Assembly: GCA_012512855.1 (NCBI GenBank)
Contig: JAAZDK010000150.1
Span: 1 to 36,954 of the forward strand
Length of the DNA: 36,954 nt
Reading direction: 5' to 3'
DNA from: Clostridiales bacterium
GTDB lineage: Bacteria; Bacillota; Clostridia; Lachnospirales; Lachnospiraceae
How positions within the stretch are numbered: the stretch's first letter is position 1; each line of letters opens with the position of its first letter. The notes beneath the pieces were generated by a model. That model searched no databases, was not told the origin of the DNA, and was given only the letters and a program-made list of their open reading frames with translations. A program made the position numbers and the translations under genes. Below are positions 1 through 7,380 of this stretch, piece after piece.

Positions 1-41
1 TATCTTACAGCTGTAAATACAACTACAAAAATGTAAAAAAA

Positions 42-78
42 CTGTCGTTAGCGAGATGCTCGTTAACGACAGCTTTTT
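42..78. terminator. Bidirectional rho-independent terminator
   Basis: A 14-bp stem (42-55 with 59-72, one G-T wobble) closes on a 3-nt loop. It is followed by TTTTT on the plus strand and preceded by a run of A on the plus strand, which is a T-run on the minus strand. It can end the minus-strand LCP gene and any plus-strand gene entering from the left of the window. Confidence 0.85.
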
Positions 79-136
79 AATGTTTAAAACAAAAAGCATA
101 ATGTCATATATCGACTGAAAGCATGGGCAGCTATAA

Positions 137-1300
137 TTAATTATCATTATCACTGCCATAAATAAATTCATTAAGCTGCTTTCTTAGAGCCTCCATGTCC
201 TTTGGCATAAGCACGGAAGCCTTCGCTTTGCCTATCTTGACAGATACGTTTTCATAGCTTCCGTCTGCAGGTATACGAAAAGTTTCCAGCTCCTTAACCT
301 TAAGGCTTACTGCCTCTTCAAGGCAATAATTGAAGGTTTTGTTTGAAATATCGGTTTTAATCTCAACCTGATCAAGTATTTTATTCATGGTAACTACCAG
401 GGATACGATATTCTTCGATTTAAGCTTGTTATAAATGGCCTGCAAAACCTTCCTCTGCCTTTGGGTCCGGCCAAAATCATAGCTTTCAGTTCCTGTGGAT
501 ACCCTGCGGATTCTGCAATAGCCCAATACCTGATTACCATTCATAAGCTGTTTCCCGGCTACCACATTGCGGTTCTCTTTTTTGGAGATATAATTGGTTG
601 AGTTAAGATACTTGGCTTCCTTTTCGGTCAGGGTTACTTCAATACCGCCGATAATATCGACTATCTGCTCAAAGGCCTCGAAATTAACCATGCAATAGCC
701 ATCGATATCTATCCCGAAATTATGTTTAATTGTCTGATACATCAGCTCAATACCACCCTTTGCATAGGCGGCATTAAGGCGGTTTTTGCCGTGTCCGGGT
801 ATTTCAATATAAAGATCTCTCATAAGGGATGTCAGCTTTAGCTTTTTACTCCTTGTATCGATAGTAGCTATAATCATGGCATCGGTATTTCTTGCGCCTT
901 TGATTTCCTCAACACCAATCAGAAGAAAATTCATAACAGGCTTTAATTCTGTTTGCCTGATTGAGCCGCCTTCGATACCGCCGCTGTTGCTTAAGGTGTC
1001 AACTATTGGTGTATTATAATCCAGTTTGCCGTGTATATAATTGCCCGCTATATTGATTATAGCCTTCTGTCCGGGTTTAGTATAAAACAAGAGACAAAAA
1101 AGGATTGTAAGAAGAATCAAATTGATGAGCAGTGTCCGGGCCAGCCTTGGTTTCTTCTTCTTTTTTGCTTTAGAGGAACGGCTGCCGGTCTTTTTACCTG
1201 AACCATATTCCTCCTCATAATCATATTCATTTTCGGGATCATATTTATCATTATCAATATAATGCTTTTTTCTATAGTAATTTTTTTTCTTATCAGCCAT
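137..1300 (-). CDS. LCP (LytR-CpsA-Psr) family cell-wall polymer ligase
   Basis: 387 aa. LCP enzymes transfer undecaprenyl-linked glycopolymers (teichoic acids or capsule) to peptidoglycan on the outer face of the membrane. The N-terminal ~52 residues are very rich in Lys, Tyr, Asp and Glu and should be cytoplasmic. One membrane segment follows at about residues 53-74, then an extracellular LCP domain. LCP signatures seen include RNTDAMI, LMRDLYIEIPG, NRLNAAYAKGG and a late GRTQRQRKVL segment, which carry the conserved Asp and Arg residues that hold the pyrophosphate lipid. There is no extra LytR C-terminal domain. The start is supported by AGGAGG 7-8 nt upstream. The gene is alone on its strand, with its own likely promoter at 1402-1430 and a terminator at 42-78. 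The family is certain; which glycopolymer it handles cannot be told. Confidence 0.92.
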   Translation of the reverse strand: MADKKKNYYRKKHYIDNDKYDPENEYDYEEEYGSGKKTGSRSSKAKKKKKPRLARTLLINLILLTILFCLLFYTKPGQKAIINIAGNYIHGKLDYNTPIVDTLSNSGGIEGGSIRQTELKPVMNFLLIGVEEIKGARNTDAMIIATIDTRSKKLKLTSLMRDLYIEIPGHGKNRLNAAYAKGGIELMYQTIKHNFGIDIDGYCMVNFEAFEQIVDIIGGIEVTLTEKEAKYLNSTNYISKKENRNVVAGKQLMNGNQVLGYCRIRRVSTGTESYDFGRTQRQRKVLQAIYNKLKSKNIVSLVVTMNKILDQVEIKTDISNKTFNYCLEEAVSLKVKELETFRIPADGSYENVSVKIGKAKASVLMPKDMEALRKQLNEFIYGSDNDN

Positions 1301-1401
1301 GAAAGCCTCCTGTACTTATCCTGTGTTTTTAATGCAAATATTTATCTATAACAGCAATCTAATGCCAGACCAATCAAAGAGCCTGATTAAGGATAATCTA
1401 T

Positions 1402-1430
1402 ATATTACCACCAATCATAATAAAATTCAA
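1402..1430 (-). promoter_or_regulatory. Probable sigma-A promoter of the LCP gene
   Basis: On the minus strand TTGAAT (1425-1430) is followed after exactly 17 bp by TAATAT (1402-1407), about 100 nt upstream of the LCP start. This is a sequence match only. Confidence 0.45.
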
Positions 1431-1520
1431 GTTAATAAAAAGGCCTGACGCTTTAGTGCTTTGCTTCATAACAGGACTGTATTTCCCATAGCTTGCTGCA
1501 TGCCGGTGGTTATTCACGGG

Positions 1521-1597
1521 TAAAATAAGAAAGGATTTCTGCTTGGGATACCGGCTATAAAACCAGAGCCGCTTCAACTGCAGAAATCCTATTTTAC
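1521..1597 (-). terminator. Large inverted repeat, probable queT terminator
   Basis: On the plus strand TAAAATA (1521-1527) and GGATTTCTGC (1533-1542) are matched in reverse by GCAGAAATCC and TATTTTA near 1580-1597. A 4-5 nt interruption lies in the left arm. A nested CGGCT/AGCCG stem occupies the loop. On the minus strand the second arm runs into TTTCTTATTTTA, so it could terminate queT, whose stop lies about 130 nt upstream. A small palindromic repeat element is the alternative. Confidence 0.45.
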
Positions 1598-1729
1598 CAT
1601 TACCAGTGACAAATAATTAATCAATTAATAAAAAAACCGTTCTCTGTATTACCTAAATATTATCCTTTTCTACAGTGTTGTATTTTTCAACCCTTCATTC
1701 TTGCTTGCCGGTTTAATATCGCAGGATAG

Positions 1730-2224
1730 CTATTTTGAATCATAGCTGTTAAATATCGGCAATTTAAGCTTGTCCAGCAATAGCAGGACAGGAAAACCTA
1801 TCAGTCCCACTACAATCAGTTGTCCGCCACCCACCGTCAGCATCATAAAGGGTATGGCTTCCTCCTCAAAATAGGCATATCTTAATACCCAGGGGATAAC
1901 CAGCGCATTTACAACTATCGGGGGAATTGGCACCAAATATTTATATCGTCTGAATTTGTAGGAAAGTATGGCTGCAATCAGTGTTGCCAGGCTGCCAAAA
2001 ATCACATCCAGCACATCGGCCCCTGTCAGGATGGCGCTTAAGAAGCATCCGATTGACACACCGGGTACGGCAGCAGGTGTGAAATAAGGCAGTACAGTTA
2101 AAATTTCAGCGATACGGAATTGGATGGGACCAAAGCTGATGGGTTGAAAAATAAGTACAAGAACGGTATAGATGGCTGCGATCATGGCAGCCTCGGTTAG
2201 AAATAAGGTTGGTTTGCTTTTCAT
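1730..2224 (-). CDS. queT: QueT-family ECF transporter substrate-binding (S) component
   Basis: 164 aa, almost entirely hydrophobic, with about five to six membrane helices. QueT proteins are the substrate-specific S subunits of energy-coupling-factor transporters and are thought to import queuosine precursors such as preQ1; they borrow the shared EcfAA'T module encoded elsewhere. The family signature FRIAEILTVLPYF follows the first helix (about residues 36-48), with the usual gap-free helical layout and a short basic loop (YKFRRYKY) mid-protein. The start has a good AAAGGAG Shine-Dalgarno 9-10 nt upstream. The gene is monocistronic, with its own promoter and an unusually long leader (2225-2461), so control by a cis-acting RNA is likely. 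The family assignment is firm; the actual substrate is inferred from the family. Confidence 0.85.
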   Translation of the reverse strand: MKSKPTLFLTEAAMIAAIYTVLVLIFQPISFGPIQFRIAEILTVLPYFTPAAVPGVSIGCFLSAILTGADVLDVIFGSLATLIAAILSYKFRRYKYLVPIPPIVVNALVIPWVLRYAYFEEEAIPFMMLTVGGGQLIVVGLIGFPVLLLLDKLKLPIFNSYDSK

Positions 2225-2461
2225 AATCTCAATCTCCTTTAGTTTTGTTCAAGGGATTAACATCGAATCCCTTCGTCAGGTTAACTACTACTGACGGTGC
2301 CAATTATCACGAATAAGTCCTGCAGGCTGGCTTTCTGAGCTTCTATTGAAAATTATTCACCAGAATGCTTACAAGCTGAGTACATCCTGCTGGAGAGCAT
2401 CTGACCGGATGTCATCCTGCCGGAACGCATCCGATTTGATACAAGCGGTGAAAATTAGCAC
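2225..2461 (-). promoter_or_regulatory. Long structured leader of queT, candidate riboswitch
   Basis: Between the predicted promoter and the queT start lies a leader of about 237 nt. Nearest the gene are two adjacent hairpins: CGTCAG/CTGACG (2274-2296) and AAGGGATT/AATCCCTT (2251-2273). The second is followed by GAACAAAACTAAAGGAG, an A-rich tail running into the Shine-Dalgarno. This resembles a preQ1-I layout (GC stem, A-rich tail, SD), but the loop lacks the expected pseudoknot partner, so I do not assign a class. Further upstream lie GCCAG...TGGC and GCTT...AAGC stems and a 30-bp imperfect direct repeat. Confidence 0.5.
2383..2442. repeat. Two imperfect 30-bp tandem repeats in the queT leader
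   Basis: Copies 2383-2412 and 2413-2442 both begin CATCCTGC and match at about 22 of 30 positions by eye. They lie inside the transcribed queT leader and may form alternative stems (CGGATG/CATCCG). Confidence 0.5.
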
Positions 2462-2467
2462 GAAAAA

Positions 2468-2496
2468 ACTATAACCTATATGAGGTAAAATTGCAA
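2468..2496 (-). promoter_or_regulatory. Probable sigma-A promoter of queT
   Basis: On the minus strand TTGCAA (2491-2496), a 17-bp spacer and TATAGT (2468-2473). This puts transcription start near 2461 and defines the long leader. Confidence 0.55.
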
Positions 2497-2701
2497 GCCA
2501 ATTTTAGCATGCTCCATCATATATTTAGTTTATGTACATTACACAGAAACTTTTTAAAATAGAAAGCATTAGAGAAGGATTAAATACATATGTTATATTG
2601 GACGATTAAGCAGCTGCATAGCAAATACTACAAGATTCCCTGGCTATCTATAAGCTAACGGTCAGGAAGGGGAATCTTACAGGCGGAAAGGGGTATGAGG
2701 G

Positions 2702-2980
2702 ATGGAATTTATTACTCAGTATGTAGTGGTTATTGTGCTTGCCATTTGTTTATGCTTAGGATATATAATAAAACACAGTATATCTTTTATTCCAAACAAG
2801 TACATACCATTGATAATGGCGATTGCCGGAGTTATACTGAATGTCTGGATTAGCGGCTGGCAATTTAGTCCGGAAATTCTGCTGGGAGGAATGGCCAGCG
2901 GGCTAGCCAGTACCGGCTCCTATGAGCTGATAAGAAATATAGCAGGGAAAAGGCAGGTGGCCGCAAACAGTAAAAAATAA
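2702..2980 (+). CDS. Small holin-like membrane protein (phage holin 5_2 type)
   Basis: 92 aa with a hydrophobic N-terminal segment (about residues 5-24), a second (about 35-52) and a weaker third (about 57-75), then a short basic tail ending in Lys-Lys. The pattern and the NKYIPL-IAGVILN motif recall the phage holin 5_2 family found in clostridial prophages. Holins form membrane lesions that let endolysin reach the wall. The start has AAAGGGG at 8 nt spacing. No endolysin, tail or other phage gene is next to it, so this is either a prophage leftover or a domesticated membrane protein. A hairpin (2632-2640 with 2670-2678) lies just upstream, and three hairpins lie downstream. The function is inferred from similarity alone. 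Confidence 0.6.
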   Translation: MEFITQYVVVIVLAICLCLGYIIKHSISFIPNKYIPLIMAIAGVILNVWISGWQFSPEILLGGMASGLASTGSYELIRNIAGKRQVAANSKK

Positions 2981-3223
2981 TAGATATGGAAGACAACAAG
3001 CTGATGACATTTATCTTTGCAAGGATCTGCAACTTTGACTATAAAGTCATGACTGGTAGATCCTTAAAACAAGCCTTTAACTCGGGAGGATCTTTTGATC
3101 CTCTATTTATTTTGGAGGATTTTATGCTTTAGGATGATTTCGATCCTGACTAATTATGTGGTTGATCTGAATATATAACAAAACAAAGATATAAGGGGAC
3201 GAATATATCTTATAAAAAAATGT
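2981..3223 (+). other. Hairpin-rich spacer downstream of the holin-like gene
   Basis: Three stem-loops share the AGGATC/GATCCT theme: AAGGATCT/AGATCCTT (3021-3065, with AGTCATGACT inside), GAGGATC/GATCCTC (3086-3103) and AGGAT/ATCCT (around 3131-3150). A 48-codon open frame (2986-3132) runs through the first two but has no ribosome binding site. The region may be a terminator series for the holin-like gene or a small structured RNA. Confidence 0.4.
3086..3115 (+). terminator. Probable terminator of the holin-like gene
   Basis: A perfect 7-bp stem GAGGATC/GATCCTC with a TTTT loop is followed by TATTTATTTT. Confidence 0.6.
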
Positions 3224-3276
3224 TGACAAACGCTGGAGACTTTCTTATATTAAAAACAAATGTTACGCAACATGTG
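3224..3276 (+). promoter_or_regulatory. Promoter and palindromic operator of the tetR-ABC operon
   Basis: TTGACA (3224-3229), a 16-bp spacer and TATATT (3246-3251) form a good sigma-A promoter. Transcription would start near 3258, inside the palindrome ATGTT-ACGC-AACAT (3260-3273), which extends outward by ACA/TGT. A dyad of this size over the start site, directly upstream of a tetR gene, is the usual layout for autorepression. Confidence 0.65.
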
Positions 3277-3301
3277 TTTTAAAACGAAAGGAGAACTAAA
3301 G

Positions 3302-3877
3302 GTGCCGCCCAAACAGAAATTTAGCAAAGAAGAGATTGTCACCGCAGCCCTTGAGATTGTCAGGAAGGAAGGGGTTGATGCCCTTACCGCAAGACGCCTG
3401 GGAGATGAGCTGAACAGTTCATCAAGACCAATTTTCACAGTGTTTAGAAGCATGAATGAGCTTGTGCATGAAACGGTAATGGCTGCAAGAGCTCTTTATA
3501 ATCAGTATATTGCCAGAGCGCTTACGGATGAAAAGCCCTTTAAGGCAACGGGAATGGCATATATCCGCTTTGCTATGGATGAGCCCAAGCTTTTTACACT
3601 TTTATTTATGAAGGAGAATCAGAAGGCTCATGATCTGTCTGAGGTGCTTAAGGCAATTGATGAAAACAGCAACAGTATATTAAATGAAATCAAGCGGGAA
3701 TATGGCCTTGATGATGAGAAGGCGCATTTGATTTATCAGTACCTCTGGATATTTACCCATGGTATTGCAACTTTAAGCGTAACCGGAGTATGCAGCTTTG
3801 AGGATGAAGAAATAGATAAAATGCTTACAGATGTGTTTATAAGCATTTTAATCAGGATAAAGGCAGGTGACATATGA
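3302..3877 (+). CDS. TetR/AcrR family transcriptional regulator
   Basis: 191 aa from a GTG start. AAAGGAG (3287-3293) is 8 nt before GTG 3302, whereas the in-frame ATG at 3260 lies inside the operator and has no ribosome site, so GTG is chosen. Residues 5-50 form the TetR HTH (FSKEEIVTAALEIVRKEGVDALTARRLGDEL, then SSRPIFTVFRSMNEL in the recognition helix region). The C-terminal helices contain the WIFTHGIATL pattern common in TetR/WHG-type ligand domains. Its stop overlaps the start of the ABC ATPase gene, so the three genes form one operon. It is expected to repress this operon through the 3260-3273 dyad and release it on binding a ligand, perhaps a compound the transporter handles. The ligand is unknown. 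Confidence 0.88.
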   Translation: MPPKQKFSKEEIVTAALEIVRKEGVDALTARRLGDELNSSSRPIFTVFRSMNELVHETVMAARALYNQYIARALTDEKPFKATGMAYIRFAMDEPKLFTLLFMKENQKAHDLSEVLKAIDENSNSILNEIKREYGLDDEKAHLIYQYLWIFTHGIATLSVTGVCSFEDEEIDKMLTDVFISILIRIKAGDI

Positions 3878-4569
3878 TGATTGAGCTTATGGATATAACA
3901 AAATCCTATGGAAGCGAGGAAAATTTGTATCCGGTATTGAGAGGAATATCATTTAACATACAGGACGGGGATTTTGTGGTATTGCTGGGGCCATCAGGCT
4001 CAGGAAAATCAACCCTTTTAAATGTTATATCAGGTCTTGAGCGCCCCGACAGTGGCAGGATATTATATGACAATACGGATATAACAGCCATGTCTGATGA
4101 GGAATTAACCTTCTTCAGAAAGGAATATGTGGGCTTTATATTCCAGCAGTATTATCTGCTTCCCAATCTGACTGTGGACAAAAATGTGAAAATGGGGGCT
4201 GACCTGGCCGGAAATCGCAATTACAGGCAGATAATTGAGGCAGTAGGGCTTGTGGATAAGATGGACAAATACCCCAGTGAGCTTAGTGGCGGCGAGCAGC
4301 AGAGAGTGGCTATAGCAAGAGCGCTGGCAAAAAAACCAAGGATACTTTTTCTGGACGAGCCAACAGGAGCCCTGGATGAGGAAACCGGCAGGCTGGTGCT
4401 GGATTATCTTTGCAGGCTGAGAGAGGAATATCGTTTTACCATGCTGATGGTAACCCATAATAACAACATTGCCGAGATGGCAGGTACTGTTATAAGGATG
4501 AACAGTGGCAGGATAGTTGATAGATATAATAACAGCACGATAAAATCTGCCTATGAAATAGGATGGTGA
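3874..4569 (+). CDS. ABC transporter ATP-binding protein (MacB/LolD type)
   Basis: 231 aa, a single nucleotide-binding domain. Walker [10 protein letters not shown] is at residues 39-47, the Q-loop lies in [12 protein letters not shown] (about 88-97), the signature is [15 protein letters not shown] (about 137), Walker B is [12 protein letters not shown] (about 159) and the switch His is in VTHNN. The PTGALD and LPNLTV motifs put it in the LolD/MacB/FtsE group, which pairs with FtsX-fold permeases. These transporters are mechanotransmission devices that export or extract lipids, peptides or drugs rather than import solutes. The ATG overlaps the tetR stop (ATGA), which suggests translational coupling. 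The permease follows 4 nt later. Confidence 0.93.
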   Translation: MMIELMDITKSYGSEENLYPVLRGISFNIQDGDFVVLLGPSGSGKSTLLNVISGLERPDSGRILYDNTDITAMSDEELTFFRKEYVGFIFQQYYLLPNLTVDKNVKMGADLAGNRNYRQIIEAVGLVDKMDKYPSELSGGEQQRVAIARALAKKPRILFLDEPTGALDEETGRLVLDYLCRLREEYRFTMLMVTHNNNIAEMAGTVIRMNSGRIVDRYNNSTIKSAYEIGW

Positions 4570-4573
4570 CGTT

Positions 4574-5707
4574 ATGATTATTCAGATAAAGGATGGTATC
4601 AAGCTTATTGCCATTTCTATAATTTCCTGCTGTGCGGTATTTGTATGCAACCTCTTTATGAATTTTAATATAGATATAGCCCGCATTAAGGGGCTTATAA
4701 GCAACCCTGAGGTCATGACCTTTTATGAAGCGCAGCTGACAATGTCAAGGGTGACCTGTGCCGTCAGCGGCGGATGCTTATTATTGACATCCGTTATTAT
4801 GCTGTTTTTCTATATCAAGCATTATATAGACAGCCACAGAAAAGAACTGGGAATACTTAAGGCTCTGGGTTATTCTAATATTAAAATAGCTAAGGGCTTT
4901 TGGGTATTTGGCCTGAGTGTATTTACAGGATGCGGCCTTGGCTTTGCTTCATCATACGCCTTAATGCCGCTTTTTTATAAGGTAATGAATCCTGATGTAC
5001 CAATGCATTTTAATATAATTTTGGCTTTATATCTGGTAATACTTCCAGCGGTATTCTTTTGCGGATTGGCCATAATATACAGCTGTAAAAAGCTAAAGAG
5101 GCCGGTTTTGGATTTGCTGAGGGATAGAGAAAGCAGTTATGCCGGAAAAAAGCGCAGGAAGGAGCAAAAGGACAAGGAGCAGAGCTTTATACAGGATTTA
5201 AAGCAGGCTACGGTAAAGGGACGGCCGGCCCTTATGTTCTTTATTGCCCTGGCTTCCTTCTGTTATTCCTCAATGATGCAGATGTCCTTTAGTATGGATG
5301 AGCTGTCCAGCAGGATGTTTGCGGTAATATTGATTGTCATAGGTATAATACTTGCCTGTACCACCCTGTTTTTGGCTATAATAACTGTCGTCAATGCCAA
5401 TACCCGTTCCATAGCCATAATGCAGGCCTTCGGCTATTCATGGAAGGATTGCAGCGGTGCAATTCTGGGTGGTTACAGGCTGCTGGCTTATATAGGCTTT
5501 GCAATAGGCACTATTTATCAGTACCTACTTATTAAAAGCATGGTTAGTATTTTTTCAAAAACCTCTGCAGATATACCGGAGTATAAATTTGATACAAAAA
5601 GCTTTGTAGTGGTGCTTATTTCATTTGTGATCATTTATGAACTGGTAATGAGGCGTTACTCAGCCAGAATAAAAAAGATATCAATCAAGGAAATTATGTT
5701 AAAGTAA
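4574..5707 (+). CDS. FtsX-fold ABC transporter permease
   Basis: 377 aa, the membrane partner of the preceding ATPase. About eight hydrophobic segments occur, near residues 10-28, 60-83, 108-130, 145-167, 217-237, 246-274, 296-316 and 345-365. Two FtsX-like cores are visible, each with the RKELGILKALGYS / RSIAIMQAFGYS coupling motif that contacts the ATPase (about residues 93-105 and 277-289). It is shorter than many 600-800 aa two-core permeases because the large extracellular domain is missing: only about 30 residues separate the first two helices. Drug, antimicrobial-peptide or lipid handling is likely given the TetR control, but the substrate is not known. It is the last gene of the operon and ends before a strong terminator. 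Confidence 0.85.
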   Translation: MIIQIKDGIKLIAISIISCCAVFVCNLFMNFNIDIARIKGLISNPEVMTFYEAQLTMSRVTCAVSGGCLLLTSVIMLFFYIKHYIDSHRKELGILKALGYSNIKIAKGFWVFGLSVFTGCGLGFASSYALMPLFYKVMNPDVPMHFNIILALYLVILPAVFFCGLAIIYSCKKLKRPVLDLLRDRESSYAGKKRRKEQKDKEQSFIQDLKQATVKGRPALMFFIALASFCYSSMMQMSFSMDELSSRMFAVILIVIGIILACTTLFLAIITVVNANTRSIAIMQAFGYSWKDCSGAILGGYRLLAYIGFAIGTIYQYLLIKSMVSIFSKTSADIPEYKFDTKSFVVVLISFVIIYELVMRRYSARIKKISIKEIMLK

Positions 5708-5760
5708 ATATCCTGGTATGAAATTATGTTAAGCCAATTAAAAATACCATAAACATAACA

Positions 5761-5817
5761 GTGAGAGGGATTAAAGGAATCCCTCTCACGAAAATAAATG
5801 TGCGCCCGGGGGCGCAC
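5761..5817 (+). terminator. Tandem terminator hairpins after the ABC operon
   Basis: The first hairpin has a perfect 12-bp stem (5761-5772 with 5778-5789) followed by GAAAATAAAT. The second is very GC-rich (GTGCGCC/GGCGCAC, 5800-5806 with 5811-5817) and followed by GTTCC. The region lies between convergent genes and may serve both directions. Confidence 0.7.
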
Positions 5818-5934
5818 GTTCCAATACATAAAATAACTGATACATAATTAGGTCGCAGTTTATATACCTTAAGGTTTAAATAACTAATAGTGCTGAGAAA
5901 ATACTGCTAAATAACAACGATCGTTATATAAATT

Positions 5935-6795
5935 TTAATTTAATACATAAAAGGCATCCTTTTCCTTAGCTCCCTCTATAGCCTTATAGAGATCGGAATA
6001 TAAATCCTTATAGCGGACATTTGGGCCTGCTATTTTCGCACAACCCACACGCATGCCTATGGGAATTTCAACATTATTATGTATTATCGGCTGCCCGTTC
6101 AGAGCGGTAATTTTTCCGGCAAGCTCCTCGGCCGCTTTGATCTCGGTCAGCTCGGTGACAAGGGCAAATTCATCCCCTCCGATTCTGAACAATATGCAGC
6201 TGTCATCCGTCAGGCTGTCAATTCTTCTCAGGCATTCCAGGATAGCTTTGTTTCCGGCTTCTACGCCATAGCTGTCATTTATCATCATAAGATTCATCAT
6301 GTCAAAGCAAAGTACATAGCTGTTGGTTCTGCTTTTGAGCAAATCATATAACTCAGAAAGGTCAAAAGTTCTGCGGCTCATTTTTATACCTCCTTCTTTA
6401 TTGATTCTATCAAAATCAAAAACTATCTTTGGAAAAATCCCGGCAAATCGCCATTGCTTCTTAAAGGCAGAAGGTGCAGTTCCCCATACTTTGATAAATG
6501 CCCGTGTAAATGCCTCCGGGGAATTATAATGATATTTTAATGCGACATCTGTAATTGACATATCCGTATTAAGCAGGTCATGGGCGGCATGCGTTAAACG
6601 CCTTTTTGTAATATATTCCCTTAAACCCATATGGAATGCGTATCCGAAAAGCTTTTTCAGGTTGGAAAGGGATGAATAACAGGCATTAGCCACATCCTCA
6701 AGGCGAATCTCATTGTAAAGGTTATCCTCAATATAATTGATGGCATCCGTAAGTATATAGAAGTTTTTCAAAATATCACCTGCCTTTTCAATCAA
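5935..6795 (-). CDS. AraC-type HTH fused to a GGDEF domain
   Basis: 286 aa. Residues ~14-113 form a two-helix-turn-helix AraC/XylS DNA-binding domain (RLEDVANACYSSLSNLKKLF, then SITDVALKYHYNSPEAF). After a linker, residues ~142-286 form a GGDEF domain with an intact GGDEF motif at 206-210 and a metal-site Asp in FDMMNLMMIND (Asp165). No RxxD inhibitory site stands before GGDEF. GGDEF domains make cyclic di-GMP or bind nucleotide as sensors. Here the domain sits where AraC proteins normally carry a ligand-binding domain, although the order is reversed. The listed start is TTG (6793-6795); another TTG at 6769-6771 has a better AGGCAGG site, so the N-terminus is uncertain by eight residues. Target genes are unknown. 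Confidence 0.85.
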   Translation of the reverse strand: MIEKAGDILKNFYILTDAINYIEDNLYNEIRLEDVANACYSSLSNLKKLFGYAFHMGLREYITKRRLTHAAHDLLNTDMSITDVALKYHYNSPEAFTRAFIKVWGTAPSAFKKQWRFAGIFPKIVFDFDRINKEGGIKMSRRTFDLSELYDLLKSRTNSYVLCFDMMNLMMINDSYGVEAGNKAILECLRRIDSLTDDSCILFRIGGDEFALVTELTEIKAAEELAGKITALNGQPIIHNNVEIPIGMRVGCAKIAGPNVRYKDLYSDLYKAIEGAKEKDAFYVLN

Positions 6796-7380
6796 TGGCT
6801 TATCCGGTGGTAATGTGTGATAAGGTTTATTAACGTAAAAAGGATATTTGATGGCTTTAAATTAATCCAACGGTACCGTGTGATATAATATTACCACAGC
6901 TTTAGCTAATTGGCTTGATTTTTTGTATACAAATAATAATAATGTATGCACATTTACTGCAAAATGATTGAATTCGACAAAAGTTGCGTTATTAGATAGC
7001 AAAATTCCTCCGGCCGGCTTTAGTATTTGTTTGCTTCTGTATTTTTTTCTATGAGTTTATAACAATTCATTTGAGTTGATGATAATTCTTTCTTTTGAAT
7101 TTATAAATACGGACATAATCTGGCAGATCTATATGTTATAATCTTATAGAAATCAGGAATTCTATAGAGATCAGGCCTAATTCTATCGTATAGCCTGCAG
7201 CTTAAGACACGACAGAAATATGCTCGGATTGTGACAGCAGTATATTTAGCTGCAATATTTGTTGAAGTTTGATTAGGCAGCAGATTGATAATTCAGGCAA
7301 ATAGATAAGAGCTTTTGTAATCACGCAAGTATAAAAGGCTTTGTTTAAGCTATAAAGCTAAGCTATGAAGGGAGCGGCGT
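6796..7380. other. Intergenic region between divergent GGDEF and yhaO-like genes
   Basis: 585 bp, AT-rich. A near direct repeat TATAGAAATCAGG / TATAGAGATCAGG occurs around 7146-7175. A TATAAT is present at 7137-7142 but has no good -35 element. I see no gene here. It should hold the promoters of both flanking genes. Confidence 0.4.

Larger units (their letters stand above)
1301..1729. other. Intergenic region between queT and the LCP gene
   Basis: 429 bp without a convincing gene. It contains the likely LCP promoter (1402-1430) and the large inverted repeat at 1521-1597. The remainder is AT-rich and I see nothing else in it. Confidence 0.5.

Noticed and set aside
2225-2330. preQ1-I riboswitch call for the hairpin just upstream of queT
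   Set aside because: The stem and A-rich tail fit, but the loop lacks the short segment that should pair with the tail, and the stem is longer than usual. It is kept only as an unclassified structured leader.
2300-2461. Cobalamin-riboswitch-like words (AAGCCAG...CCTGC on the minus strand; GGTGAAAATT on the plus strand)
   Set aside because: The words are on opposite strands and the remaining B12-box elements are absent.
2986-3132. 48-codon open frame after the holin-like gene
   Set aside because: There is no ribosome binding site and it runs through two stable hairpins; composition is not convincing.
5690-5732. Direct repeat GAAATTATGTTAA at the end of the permease gene
   Set aside because: Two 13-bp copies 30 bp apart look like a small local duplication in AT-rich DNA with no further support.
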